Source of the DNA: Guillardia theta CCMP2712
Lineage: Eukaryota; Cryptophyceae; Pyrenomonadales; Geminigeraceae
Length of the DNA: 64,000 nt
Assembly: GCF_000315625.1 (NCBI RefSeq)
Contig: NW_005434629.1
Location: 370,118-434,117 of the forward strand
Direction: 5' to 3'
Shown: in pieces, positions 1 through 9,520 of the stretch
Numbering within the stretch: the stretch's first letter is position 1
Layout: the number at the start of each line of letters is the position of its first letter
Notes under the pieces: generated by a model
The model's input: only the letters and a program-made list of their open reading frames with translations
What the model was told of the DNA's origin: nothing
The model's database searches: none
Position numbers and translations under genes: made by a program

Positions 1-1
1 T

Positions 2-2347
2 GGAGGCAGCAATGTGTCGTTCCCCGTCGGCCATTGGATGCTCGAGAGCGGCGAGTATCGAGTCCAGTCTTGCCCTCCAGGTCACTCTCTGGTTCGAGAG
101 GAAGCAAAAGCTGCGCGAGACGACTGTCCCACGTGCCCCTATGGCTCCTATTCTATCGCTTCTCAGCACATCAGCAACGCCACTGGATGTCTCCGCTGTC
201 CTACGACAGTGACGTGCATGGGCGGAATGAACATTAGGGCGAGGAAGGGCTTCTACGTCATCAGCTCTGCCTACGTGAGGACCGCCCTTCGTCGGTCCCC
301 AGGACAGGAGCTGCTCGTCTTCCGCTGCGCAACTTCCGCGTGCTTGGAGGGCAACCAGTGCTTGCAGGGCTACATGGGCCCTGCCTGCGGGTTCTGCAAC
401 TCGACGGAGGATGAGAAGGGGCGGCAATGGATGCGCGTGGGGAACGAGTGCGTGCTCTGCTCTGAGAACGAGTCCCTGGTGCCCTTCCTGACGGTTTTGC
501 TCTCCTTGGCTGCTCTCGTGTGGATCGGAGTCTTCTGGTTTCCGATCTGGGAGTCCATGAGCTTTTGGTCAAGGGGAGTAAAGTGGCTGCAACTGACATC
601 GGAGCATGTTGGGGGGATGCTCGTGTCGACGCTAGAAAGAGCGTCTCTGTCTAAGGCTGCGGTACAAGACTTGAAGAGTTTGCTGACAACCTCAGTCAAG
701 ATTGTCATCGGTTTCTACCAGGTCACCCTGACATTTGTGAGGAACTTCAATGTCAGCTGGCCTACTCGGCTCACAGACGTGATCAGTAGCGTCAGTTTTC
801 TGTCGCTGGATTTCTTTTCTCTCCCTGCCACAGACTGCTTGTGTTCATCCTTATCGTGGATGCAGAAGCTGTACGTCGTCACTCTCATCCCGCTCGTGGT
901 CGTGGGCCTCATCGTCTTGCCAGGGCTGGTGGCCATGCGAATGGACGTCAAAGTGAGGAGAGTGGTGACGAGACGAGTCATGTTCTGGTTGCTCTTCTTC
1001 CTCTTCACTGCCTACCCCTTCGTCTCTTCCACCATCCTGCAAACCTTCAGCTGCATGGACCTCGGCCCCGTCGGCAACTTCCTCCGAGCTGATTTCACTG
1101 TGACGTGCCCGTTGGAGACGCGAGGAAGGGAGTTCAAATGGGCGATTATATTCACCTTCATATACCCACTGGGAGTTCCTCTCTTCATCCTCGCCGTGCT
1201 CTTCTACTACCAGGTACCCCAGCTTGCTCGGAGGAAGGTCTTGGTTGCCAAGTTACAGGCTGTCGTAGAGAAGCTGAGCTGTGACTGCAACGAGAGGGAC
1301 TGCGACGGCAGTCATTTGCAGGACATGCTCTCTCAAGTTTACAGCTGCTCGCTTCTCGCTGATCCGTTGCTCCTTCTTAGCCAGAAGGACATGCAGACGT
1401 TGTGCTCCTTCCTTCAGAGGCGCTCAACGCAACAAGGCTCCAGCATCAACATGGCGATCGAGCGGCACAACCAGCAATCGCTGGACTTCATGAAGCTCAT
1501 CGATGCAGCACTGGATCAAGGCGACCTCTCGCTACCGAAGCTGAGGTGGGAAAGTGACTCGCAGACCCGCTGGAGAGAAGTGGAGGAGACGGCGATCGAG
1601 CATGCAGGGTTCCTTTTCGACTCGTACCGGGTAGAGGTATGGTACTTCGAGAGCATCGAGATGGTCAGAAAGCTCGTTATGACTTCCCTCATCGTCTTCA
1701 TCTTCCAAGGAAGCTATCTTCAAGTCGCCTTCGCTGCCTTCTTCACTTTCCTCGCTCTCATCCTCCACTTCCTCTGCCAGCCTTTGACACGACCCTGTCT
1801 GGACCAGCAGCAAGGCTTGTCGCTCACCATTCAGTTTGTGACACTTTTTTATGGCCTCACTCTCATCCTCGAAGACGAGGACGTCAAGTCCCCGGCAGAC
1901 GCGACCTACAAGGCTCTCTTGGAATACTGTATGATCGGTCTGAACAGCTTCATCGCCTTCTACATCATCGTCAAGTTCCTCCTGGTTCAGATGTTCCGGT
2001 CAGCCCGAGAGATGTTGATCAGTTCAGGTTGCAACAAGTGCTCCAAAAGAGACATTCGCGTCGAACATCATCCGTCTCTGTCATATTCCAACTTTTCCTA
2101 CATGAGGAATGAAGCTAAGGAGGCCCCCCCTGTCTCTCCGAAGGAAGACGAGACAGCAACTTCTGAGCAGGCTGCGTCACCTGCGGCAATGGAGGAAGGA
2201 GGAGGATGCAGAGCTATCAGCGTGGAGACGGAGAGACCTGAACCTCAACCGTGCGCTGCTGATTCTCAACAGATGATCGACAAGATCGAGGTGGAAGATT
2301 CCTTTCATTCTGCAGACTGCTTCCATGCTGCAGGAATTCGACTTTGA
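2..2347 (+). CDS. Multi-pass membrane protein with Cys-rich ectodomain (5' partial)
   Basis: The frame is open from base 2, so the true start lies before the window. About 780 residues are visible and the stop is at 2345-2347. The first ~150 residues are rich in paired cysteines (CPPGH, CPTCPYGSYS, CLRCP, CGFCNSTEDEKGRQW, CVLC), a pattern of the Ephrin-receptor-like/GCC2-GCC3 repeats found in large protist surface proteins. Several hydrophobic segments follow (around FLTVLLSLAALVWIGVFWF, LYVVTLIPLVVVGLIVLPG, RVMFWLLFFLFTAYPFV, WAIIFTFIYPLGVPLFILAV, and a late pair near LQVAFAAFFTFLALILHFL). A hydrophilic loop with HC/CD-rich sequence and an acidic Ser/Pro/Glu tail complete the protein. No intron is evident in the visible part. 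The architecture suggests a surface sensor or channel-like protein; no activity can be assigned. The call as a membrane protein is firm, the function is not. Confidence 0.75.
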   Translation, partial: GGSNVSFPVGHWMLESGEYRVQSCPPGHSLVREEAKAARDDCPTCPYGSYSIASQHISNATGCLRCPTTVTCMGGMNIRARKGFYVISSAYVRTALRRSPGQELLVFRCATSACLEGNQCLQGYMGPACGFCNSTEDEKGRQWMRVGNECVLCSENESLVPFLTVLLSLAALVWIGVFWFPIWESMSFWSRGVKWLQLTSEHVGGMLVSTLERASLSKAAVQDLKSLLTTSVKIVIGFYQVTLTFVRNFNVSWPTRLTDVISSVSFLSLDFFSLPATDCLCSSLSWMQKLYVVTLIPLVVVGLIVLPGLVAMRMDVKVRRVVTRRVMFWLLFFLFTAYPFVSSTILQTFSCMDLGPVGNFLRADFTVTCPLETRGREFKWAIIFTFIYPLGVPLFILAVLFYYQVPQLARRKVLVAKLQAVVEKLSCDCNERDCDGSHLQDMLSQVYSCSLLADPLLLLSQKDMQTLCSFLQRRSTQQGSSINMAIERHNQQSLDFMKLIDAALDQGDLSLPKLRWESDSQTRWREVEETAIEHAGFLFDSYRVEVWYFESIEMVRKLVMTSLIVFIFQGSYLQVAFAAFFTFLALILHFLCQPLTRPCLDQQQGLSLTIQFVTLFYGLTLILEDEDVKSPADATYKALLEYCMIGLNSFIAFYIIVKFLLVQMFRSAREMLISSGCNKCSKRDIRVEHHPSLSYSNFSYMRNEAKEAPPVSPKEDETATSEQAASPAAMEEGGGCRAISVETERPEPQPCAADSQQMIDKIEVEDSFHSADCFHAAGIRL

Positions 2348-2803
2348 GGTGAACTGCTTGCCTGGCAGCTCTTCAAGGGACTAGAATTTGTGTGTAGATA
2401 TCCTCCCATCAAAGCTTGCGCAGTAAGCCTAACTAACTGATTCGTGTGATCTTGTTCGACTGGTAGCATGCCATCAAGATAAACTCATGATTGAATCACA
2501 TGAATGAAGTGCCACAGGCAACGAGGAAATCAGAAAAGCCTGACATATGTAATTGAGCCCGCCTCAACAAAGTTGACAGCCGTTGGCCAAGATGTCAATG
2601 TCCTGGTGCAGTGAAACTGAGAGCGTGAAGGGGGAGGGGAGGAGGCAGATGGTTGCTCGAGGATCAGCTCTTGTCCTCGATGCTTTCTTGACGTTGTGAG
2701 ATAACATCATCTTCTGAGCCCATGAAGGACTAAGTTCCACTGATATCACCCCGTTGCTGTCATCGCTTGCTGTCAGTGTGCTGGTGGGGTGTAGGTTTGC
2801 ATC
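2348..2803. other. Intergenic region
   Basis: No convincing coding exon is seen. It holds the 3' flank of the upstream membrane protein and the 5' flank of the PH/EF-hand gene. No repeat or RNA gene was recognised. Confidence 0.4.
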
Positions 2804-5800
2804 ATGTTAGCAAAAAGCTCTTCGAGCCTCGGCAACACCTTCATGCCGCCCATGGTAATGATACTGTGAGGATGCATCGCAAGAACACCAGATGACATGT
2901 GTTTCTTGCTTTCTTTCCTTCCCTTCGATCTTCTGTTCCATTCTTTCCCTCATTTCTCTCTCCCCTTCTCTTCCCTCCCCTTCCCTTCTCGATTCTCTCG
3001 CAACAGAAAGGATACCTCTACAAGCTACAAGACGAGTTCCATGGGACGCGAGGGTCGGCTCTGGGACGGCTGAGGAAAGGGAAGGAAGAAGGATCTTCTC
3101 CTCTACTCCCTCCTCTTGTCACATCCGAGGCTGAGAGACCCGTTGGGTCCGTTGCAAAGTAGGAGAGAGCCGGAGAGCCTGACGCGTCCCCTTACGTTGC
3201 GACAACAGGAAGGCGAGCACAGCACTGCTGCGACAAGACTCGAGAAGTGAAGAGAACGAGGAATGCCATGACTTTATAGGCAGCAAGGTGAAGGACTGGA
3301 GCCAACGCGTGTACGAGTTTGACTTTCGATCCTGCGAGCTGAGGTGAGAAAACGAGGAAGCTTGCTCTAGAGAGCTTGCTCTAGAGAGCTTGCTCTAGAG
3401 AGCTTGCTCTAGGGAGGTTGGTCTGCTCGCTCACGAACATGTAGGTACATCTCCAACCATCCCAACAGGCCTCTCGCTCCCGATTACAAAGGCGACCCAT
3501 CAAGACGATCGCTCGGCTTCGGTGATGTCAACCCTCAACACCTGTGTAGAGTTTGACTCGATCGGTCAAAGTTGACTCAGACACGGTCATAATCCCCGGA
3601 AAGTCCATCGAGACTCAAGATTGCTTGCCCAACTCGCACGTTCCTCTGCTGCTGTGGACCTTCGAGATCACTTTCTACGTCATCGTCCGTCGTTCCTGCC
3701 CCCGTCGAGCTGATCTGACTGTCTTCCTTGCAGTCCGGCGCGCAAGCAGGAGAGAGGACGCTGGTGTTGGCAGCGGTTGACTTGAAGGAACGAGACATCT
3801 GGATCGAGTCAATGACTGGCTGCATCAGGAAGAAACAGGTCGGCTAGCTTGTTCCTCTCAATCCCTCCCTCAGTTCTCTCCTCCTCTGGATTTGATGGGC
3901 TGCGTCAAAACAGGAGCTGGACGTCAGCTACAGCAACTTCCGCATGAGAATCAAGGAGACGGAGGAGAAGACGCAAATGCTGCAGGTCGATCGCCACCCG
4001 TAGAGTTCGATCTCAACATGTCCAACAGGACGAAGTAAGAGAAGGCAAGCGAGCGATCAGCGTCAACAGCCTTGCGCACAGACAGGCAAGACTGAACAAT
4101 GGCAAGGCGATCAAAGACGTCATCAGCGTCTTCAAGAAGCTGTCCTCTGTGTTTGTGGTTGAGTCCGACTCGTCAGTCGGGGGAGGGATTTCTCACGTCG
4201 TGGTCAACCTCCTTGAGATTGACTTGCTGTCCGAAGCTCTGGCGGTATGAACCTCCCTGCTGCTCCCTCCTTATCGCCCTCGACTCATCTTCTGCTGTTT
4301 CTGCTCCCTTGGCTTTCAGCTCCTTGGACTTCACGTCACCCAGGAATACGCGCAGAAGAAGCTCGTGCAGGCAAGCGGATGGAATAATTCCCTTGTCCTC
4401 ATCCAATCAGATTTTCTCGTCCTCTTCTCCCTCATCCTCCACTCACCTTCCCTTCTTGCTCCTAAGTCCTAGCAACCGATCTCTTTTCCTCCTCTGCCTT
4501 CTCTGGTCACAATCTGGAATCATCGCTGCCTCAGGTGCAAGATCGAGTCTTTGGTGAGCGCTGGAGATTTTCACGGCCCGAGGCTCTCGGGAATGAGAAG
4601 AGAGTAGACATCGTTTCTTTCGAGGGTAAACTTCTCCTCCTCCTCCCTGCTCCCTCCTCTCATATTTGTTTCATCGGTCCTTTTCCATACACTCAATCTG
4701 GGCAGCTCTTATGATGAATGCCGTTCCTCTCCTGCTTCTCCTGCCCAGCTCCTTTTTGATCTTCATCTCCCCTTGGTCTCCATCACAAGGCTGAAGAATC
4801 TTCTTCTTCGCAGAGCTCTTCAAGGCCATCTTTGCAGCGAAGCAGAAGAAAGATTCGAGTTTCATCAGAGACATGCTACTGGACCTGATCTTAGCTTCTC
4901 ACGACACCTTCCTTGTCAACCTGACGGCAAAGGTGTTGAATTTTCCTCTCTTTGCCCCTCCTTCCTGATGAGTGCTTCAGGAGGCCGAGGATCTTGTACA
5001 AGAGGATATCAGGTTAGAAGAGATGAACACATCTTGACTCCAACCTCACACCCTGTATCACACCAGCAATCAGATCGAAGCCTCGACGATCCAAGTCTCA
5101 TGACATCAGCACCAATGACCGAGCTGAAGTGATGACGCAGAAAACGCACGTCAAGGATCCTGTTGCAAGCGCAAGAGAAGCTTTCGACGCTTTTGACAAG
5201 GACAACTCGGGTATTGCAGCATCTCCCCTTATCCTCCCTCTCCCAGCCATTCTCGTCCTCCTCCACCATCCCTTCCGCAGCCACCAACTACGCTCATCCT
5301 CCTCCTCCCACCTGTTCTTGTCCTGCTTCATCATCTGTATGTTCAGCATCTTCCCGGTCGCAAGTCTCCTCATCATCTCCTGTGGTTGCGTATTCTCTTG
5401 AATCAGTTCTGACTGCCCGCAGGCTTCCTTGACATGAAGGAAATTCATGCAGCTATCAAAACATTTCTCCCTTCTGTCACAGACAAAGAAATCCTCAGGA
5501 TGTCAAGAGCTGCAGACGCGGACGGGAGCGGTCATGTCAGTATCATCTTTGATCCTGAGAGCGGCGGGTCAAGTTGAGATTTTGATTCAAGGTGACCTTT
5601 GAGGAATTTCTTGACGTGCTGGGAGTGAAGAACAAAGAAACTGTGACATCTCCTACTCGGCGCAACTCAATGACGTCAATGCAACCGTGAGTGTAATGAT
5701 TGACGATCAGAATCGATCTCTTGATTGTTTTGCCTCAAGATGTTTCATCATCGAGCTCAAGAGAGGAGATGATGTCATGAAATCTTTATCCATGGATTGC

Positions 5801-7079
5801 GCCTTCATCCTCATCGTCGACGGCGAGGTGAATTTTGAATTCGTGGGTGTTATTCTCACAGCTTGCCTCGTAGATCGGAATCTTTGTGAAGTTTGAGGAG
5901 AGAGGAGTTATCTCCAGCAAGGAAGTGATTTGCTTAGCCAGGGTGATCGTCTTCTCCTCTCCTCTTCCCTCTCCTTCTCCTCCACTACCACCTGCTCCCC
6001 TTCCTCCCTCCTCCCTCCCTCCCTCCCTCCTCCTCCTTCCCTTCCCTCCCTATCACTTCGATACAGTTCTCATCGTCTCTCATCACGGCACTAGGGAGAT
6101 ACTCATCTGCTGAAGGGCATCGCCAACGTCCCGTCGCTTGCCCGGCAGGAGCTGACGATCACCTACACTCCGCTGGTCTGCTGCTCCTCTACACGAATCT
6201 CTCCTTCTCCTTCTCCTTCTCCTTCTCCTTCTCCTTCTCCTTTTCCTTCTCCTTCTCCTCTCTACCTCCTCGTCTTCCTGTCCTCCTCGTCCTTTTCTCC
6301 AGCTCACATCAACGACCAATCTCAGGTGGTGAAGTCAGGGAAGGCAACAATCGCAGGCAATGGGGTCTTTGTTGTGTTCTTGGTCATGACATCTTCGACA
6401 GTCTTCACCTTGCACGCCGTGGAGAAAGTGATATCAGCAAGAACATTCCTCAAGAGGTATGCCCATGTCACAGAGCTCCTTTCTTCTAACCTCTACCCGG
6501 GTAGAGCGCTTCAGTTCCGCATCGAGGAGCAGGTCACGCTCTGTCGGGTCATGGAAGAGAGTGATGACGTAGCAAACAGGAGGAATGGGCCTCCAACGCT
6601 GCCCAGGAAGACACGTCCTCCATGATCGTCAACGTTCAGCCAGACAACGTAAACACGACCTGAGCTCGTCATCGCAAGGGACTCACTTGGACTTGTCAGA
6701 GGATGGCGCTGGTCTCGCCCCTTGTCCCCGACTCCATCAACACGACCGCGTTCCAGCACATGTGGAACAACGCGAGACAAGGTGAAGGGAAGGAGCAGAG
6801 AGATGTTAGATGATGCAGTCTCGCAGGGAAGGTGAAGTTGTACAGCAAAGCAGCTGACCTGCCAAGACTGCACAAGGCCAAAGACAAAGTGAGCTGAGCT
6901 GAGAACATTCGCCTCTCTTAGTCTGCTCCTGCAGTCCAAGCGCTCCTACCAGTGGATGGGGACGCGGGATGGATGCGTGCAGGTCAGCTGCCGCGTCCTC
7001 GTCTTGTTTGTGACTTGAGCAGGTCCCACGGTCAAGCATGACCAGCCCAGAGGGCTCAAGTGAGGGAGAAGGAGAGTGA
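2804..7079 (+). CDS. PH-domain and EF-hand protein with a possible cyclic-nucleotide-binding-like region (many exons)
   Basis: Exons were joined by frame and splice sites. The start is ATG 2804 (exon 2804-2854); exon 2 begins at 3007 with KGYLYKLQDE, the usual opening of a PH domain. Later exons give VYEFDFRSCELR, WTFEITFY and DLKERDIWIESMTGCIRKK, the PH C-terminal helix. A coiled region (ETEEKTQMLQDEVREGKRA) and a helical stretch with VSFEELFKAIFAAKQKKDSS follow. Two EF-hand loops come next (DKDNSGFLDMKE near 5200-5450, DADGSGHVTFEE near 5517-5610), both with calcium-ligand residues. The last third (FILIVDGE, GIFVKFEERGVISSKEV, VVKSGKATIAGNG) resembles a cyclic-nucleotide-binding fold only weakly. 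The final exon 7023-7079 ends SSEGEGE-stop, 96 bp before the convergent downstream gene. The junction near 3520-3555 does not resolve cleanly and one donor is GTCATC. Likely a calcium- and lipid-responsive regulator; partner unknown. Confidence 0.6.
3359..3414. repeat. 14-bp tandem repeat, four copies
   Basis: The unit AGCTTGCTCTAGAG is repeated at 3359, 3373, 3387 and 3401, the last copy with one change (GGG for GAG). It lies inside an intron of the PH/EF-hand gene, just after a GTGAG donor at about 3344. Confidence 0.9.
6196..6262. repeat. (CTTCTC)n microsatellite in intron
   Basis: A pyrimidine-only hexamer run with one interruption, inside an intron of the PH/EF-hand gene. Confidence 0.9.
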
Positions 7080-7175
7080 GAGGTACCAGCAGCTGCCTTT
7101 CCTCTTGCTGCGGCTCAGGACTGGATGGCAGGAGCAGCATGTTCGAGGAAGGGACGGGGAGGACGGAGCTTGTGT

Positions 7176-8373
7176 CTAGTTGTTCATTATCTGATCTCTC
7201 CAACTCGGCTGGTTGCAATTGTCGGAGTAACAACCCATGATGTCTGTGGCTCCTACACTCTTCAAGTACCTGTCGATCCCTCCGAACGAGAAGAAGTTTG
7301 AACTCTGCGCGCACATCTTCTTCCTGCATCCCCCAGCAACTGTCTTGCAAGGACAGCCGGTCACAAGCGCCTTGTGCTGGCACTTTGTGGTGCACTTGCA
7401 GGTCCCGTCCGCACAACTAGTTCACCTCGTCACTGGTCTCACGCTCAACCTCCTTCTCCTACCAGCTGCTGTCTTGCCCACTCTCGATGGGCTGATCCAG
7501 CGCGGCGGAGGAGCAAGACGTCGGATCTCCTCCACATCCAGGAAGCACAAAGCTGATGCAGGCTGAGCAGACAGACGCAAGTCAGCGAGTCATCCAGCAG
7601 ACCATCAGTCAGCTCACCATCTTCTCCGTATTGGCAAAATGTTGACTCCTCGGTAACTCCGGTTGCCGTAGACTTGGTAACGATGCACTTCAAAGGTGCT
7701 TTGCACTGCGAACTTTCCTGAAAGGAACAAGTTATGCTACTCTCTGATCTGCTAGGAGAGTTCTTGCAAGCAAGTCAACAGCTTACGTATCCGCAGTCAC
7801 AGCAATCCAAGTCCGACGCACATGTTTGAACAGGCGGCCGGCAGCATTGCTCGGCAACGAACGGTCGAGGTGAGTATTGGACAGAAGGCAAACTAAATTT
7901 TGCAAGAAATCATTGTCGATTCACACAAAGAAAGAGGTCATTTACCTGCACCTACTGTTTTCATTGCTGTAAGAAGGATAGCATATGTCTGTCTTGTTGG
8001 CTTGCAAAAGGTTATACGCGCTTGCAATCTCAGATGTCAAAGAGGTGATTGAGTTCTGCGATTCTCCACATAACCGAGTGGTGTAGCTACCTTGACATGT
8101 TCCCGACGGGACTACGATTGTGGTTGTATAACATTTCATCAGCGAGGTCGTTCGCAACCAGCAAGACCCGTCATATGACCGTATACTGCACAGACAACCA
8201 CCCGTCTGGCCTAGGATGCAAGGCATGCTCGTGCTGGTGCACTTTGGGAGTGACTTTGCAACGATGATGACCAAGAGAGCGCATACGAAGACAAAGATAG
8301 AGATCCAAGCGAAGAAGAGCACGCCTTTTCTTGATCTCAAGCTTTGGATTGCTTGAAACAGTCGTTGAAACAT
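7176..8373 (-). CDS. Cysteine-rich single-pass membrane protein, 322 aa, five exons
   Basis: Exons (minus) are 8373-7952, 7892-7787, 7717-7618, 7562-7463 and 7416-7176; all phases close and give 323 codons with the stop. The start is the first ATG after an in-frame TGA. The N-terminus is short and basic (FQRLFQAIQSLRSRKG), followed by one strong hydrophobic segment (VLFFAWISIFVFVCALLVII), so a signal anchor with the rest outside is likely. The long ectodomain has more than 20 cysteines in clusters (EQCCRPPVQTC, DLDCCDCGY, CKCTTKCQHK, GCPCKT) and one NKT glycosylation sequon near residue 130. I recognise no named domain; the spacing suggests disulfide-knot modules. It converges on the PH/EF-hand gene. 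A surface or secretory-pathway protein is the safest description. Confidence 0.75.
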
Positions 8374-9520
8374 GTCGGACAACCGTGTTCAGCTCACAAC
8401 ATTCAAATCCACAAGAATCCTGTTCCTCGGACCTCCCTCAAGCCCGTCAACGCATGAGCGCGCTCGTCCATGAATCTCGCATTCCGCTTTCACGTCGCAC
8501 AGAAATTTCAATTTCCAGCTTGTAAAAGAAATTTGTACTGCAGAGATTTGAGGAGGCCTTCACTCTTGGATGGAAATCTATTCTCTCTTTTCCTCACTCC
8601 GTCATCTTCTGATCTTCTTGCTTTTCCTTCTGCTTTTCAGCTTGTCTTGAATTTTCTTCCTGGCTAATGTAACCTCACCCCTTGTTAATATTGCATGTCC
8701 TCTTCTCCTCTTCTCCTCCTTCTCTTCTCTTCTTCTCTTCTTCTCTTCTTCTCTTCTTCTCTTCTTCTCTTCTTCTCTTCTTCTCTTCTTCTCTTCTTCT
8801 CTTCTTCTCGTCTTCTCCCTCTTCGTCGTTTGTTGGCGTCACTTCATTCTCATCGTCACCGTACCCCTCCCACTACCCCAGGTCTGCCCCTATACTACCC
8901 ACCACCATCTCCCTATGTAGAGCCCGATGACCCAACCTTCATACCTTGCAGAAGTCTCAATTCGGTCTCAATCAATAAGGCAGAGGGTCCTGCCTTGCCT
9001 TTAGTAGCAAGGGAAGGGAAGAAGAGTTGATAGAAACCGCCATGGTCGGAGGGTACAGCGAAGGAGGAGAGACAAGGAAAGCAGAGCGACAGTTGCTGTA
9101 GCGCATGAGGCAAGGGAATGAGAAGAAGCGTGAAGGAGAAATGAGGCGAAGTGGAAGGAAAGGAGAGAAGAAAACAATCAGGGACACTTTTAGAGAATGT
9201 AGTCAACAAACCGCGCTGCTACTGAGCATTCTGTTCCATAAGGCATACACTACTCAGATGCTTGTGCATCTGGAAGAGAGTGAGTGGAGAGTAGTTCAAA
9301 GAAAGCATTGGAGGGAATCAGACCAGGCAGGGCATTCAGATTCTCATACCAGAGTATCAACATGAAGTTTCTGTTTGCATTTCAAAACAACTACATGAAC
9401 AATATGAATTCGACTGTTGGCAAACAGAATATTGAGGGTTTGTGCAGGCATGTGAAAGTGTGACAATGTTTGCAGATTGAGACTGTCATTGAATGAGAGA
9501 CTAATTGATACAATAAAAGT
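8374..9520. other. Divergent intergenic region
   Basis: It lies between the minus-strand Cys-rich gene and the plus-strand channel gene, so it should hold both promoters. It contains a long TTCTC-type microsatellite (8698-8815). The rest (8816-9520) shows no supportable exon. Confidence 0.5.
8698..8815. repeat. (CTTCTCTT)n pyrimidine tract
   Basis: About 120 bp of nearly pure TTC/TCTTC repeat, all pyrimidine on the + strand. Confidence 0.9.

Noticed and set aside
3360-3414. Possible CRISPR-like array
   Set aside because: The four 14-bp units are directly adjacent with no spacers and the genome is eukaryotic; it is a tandem repeat.
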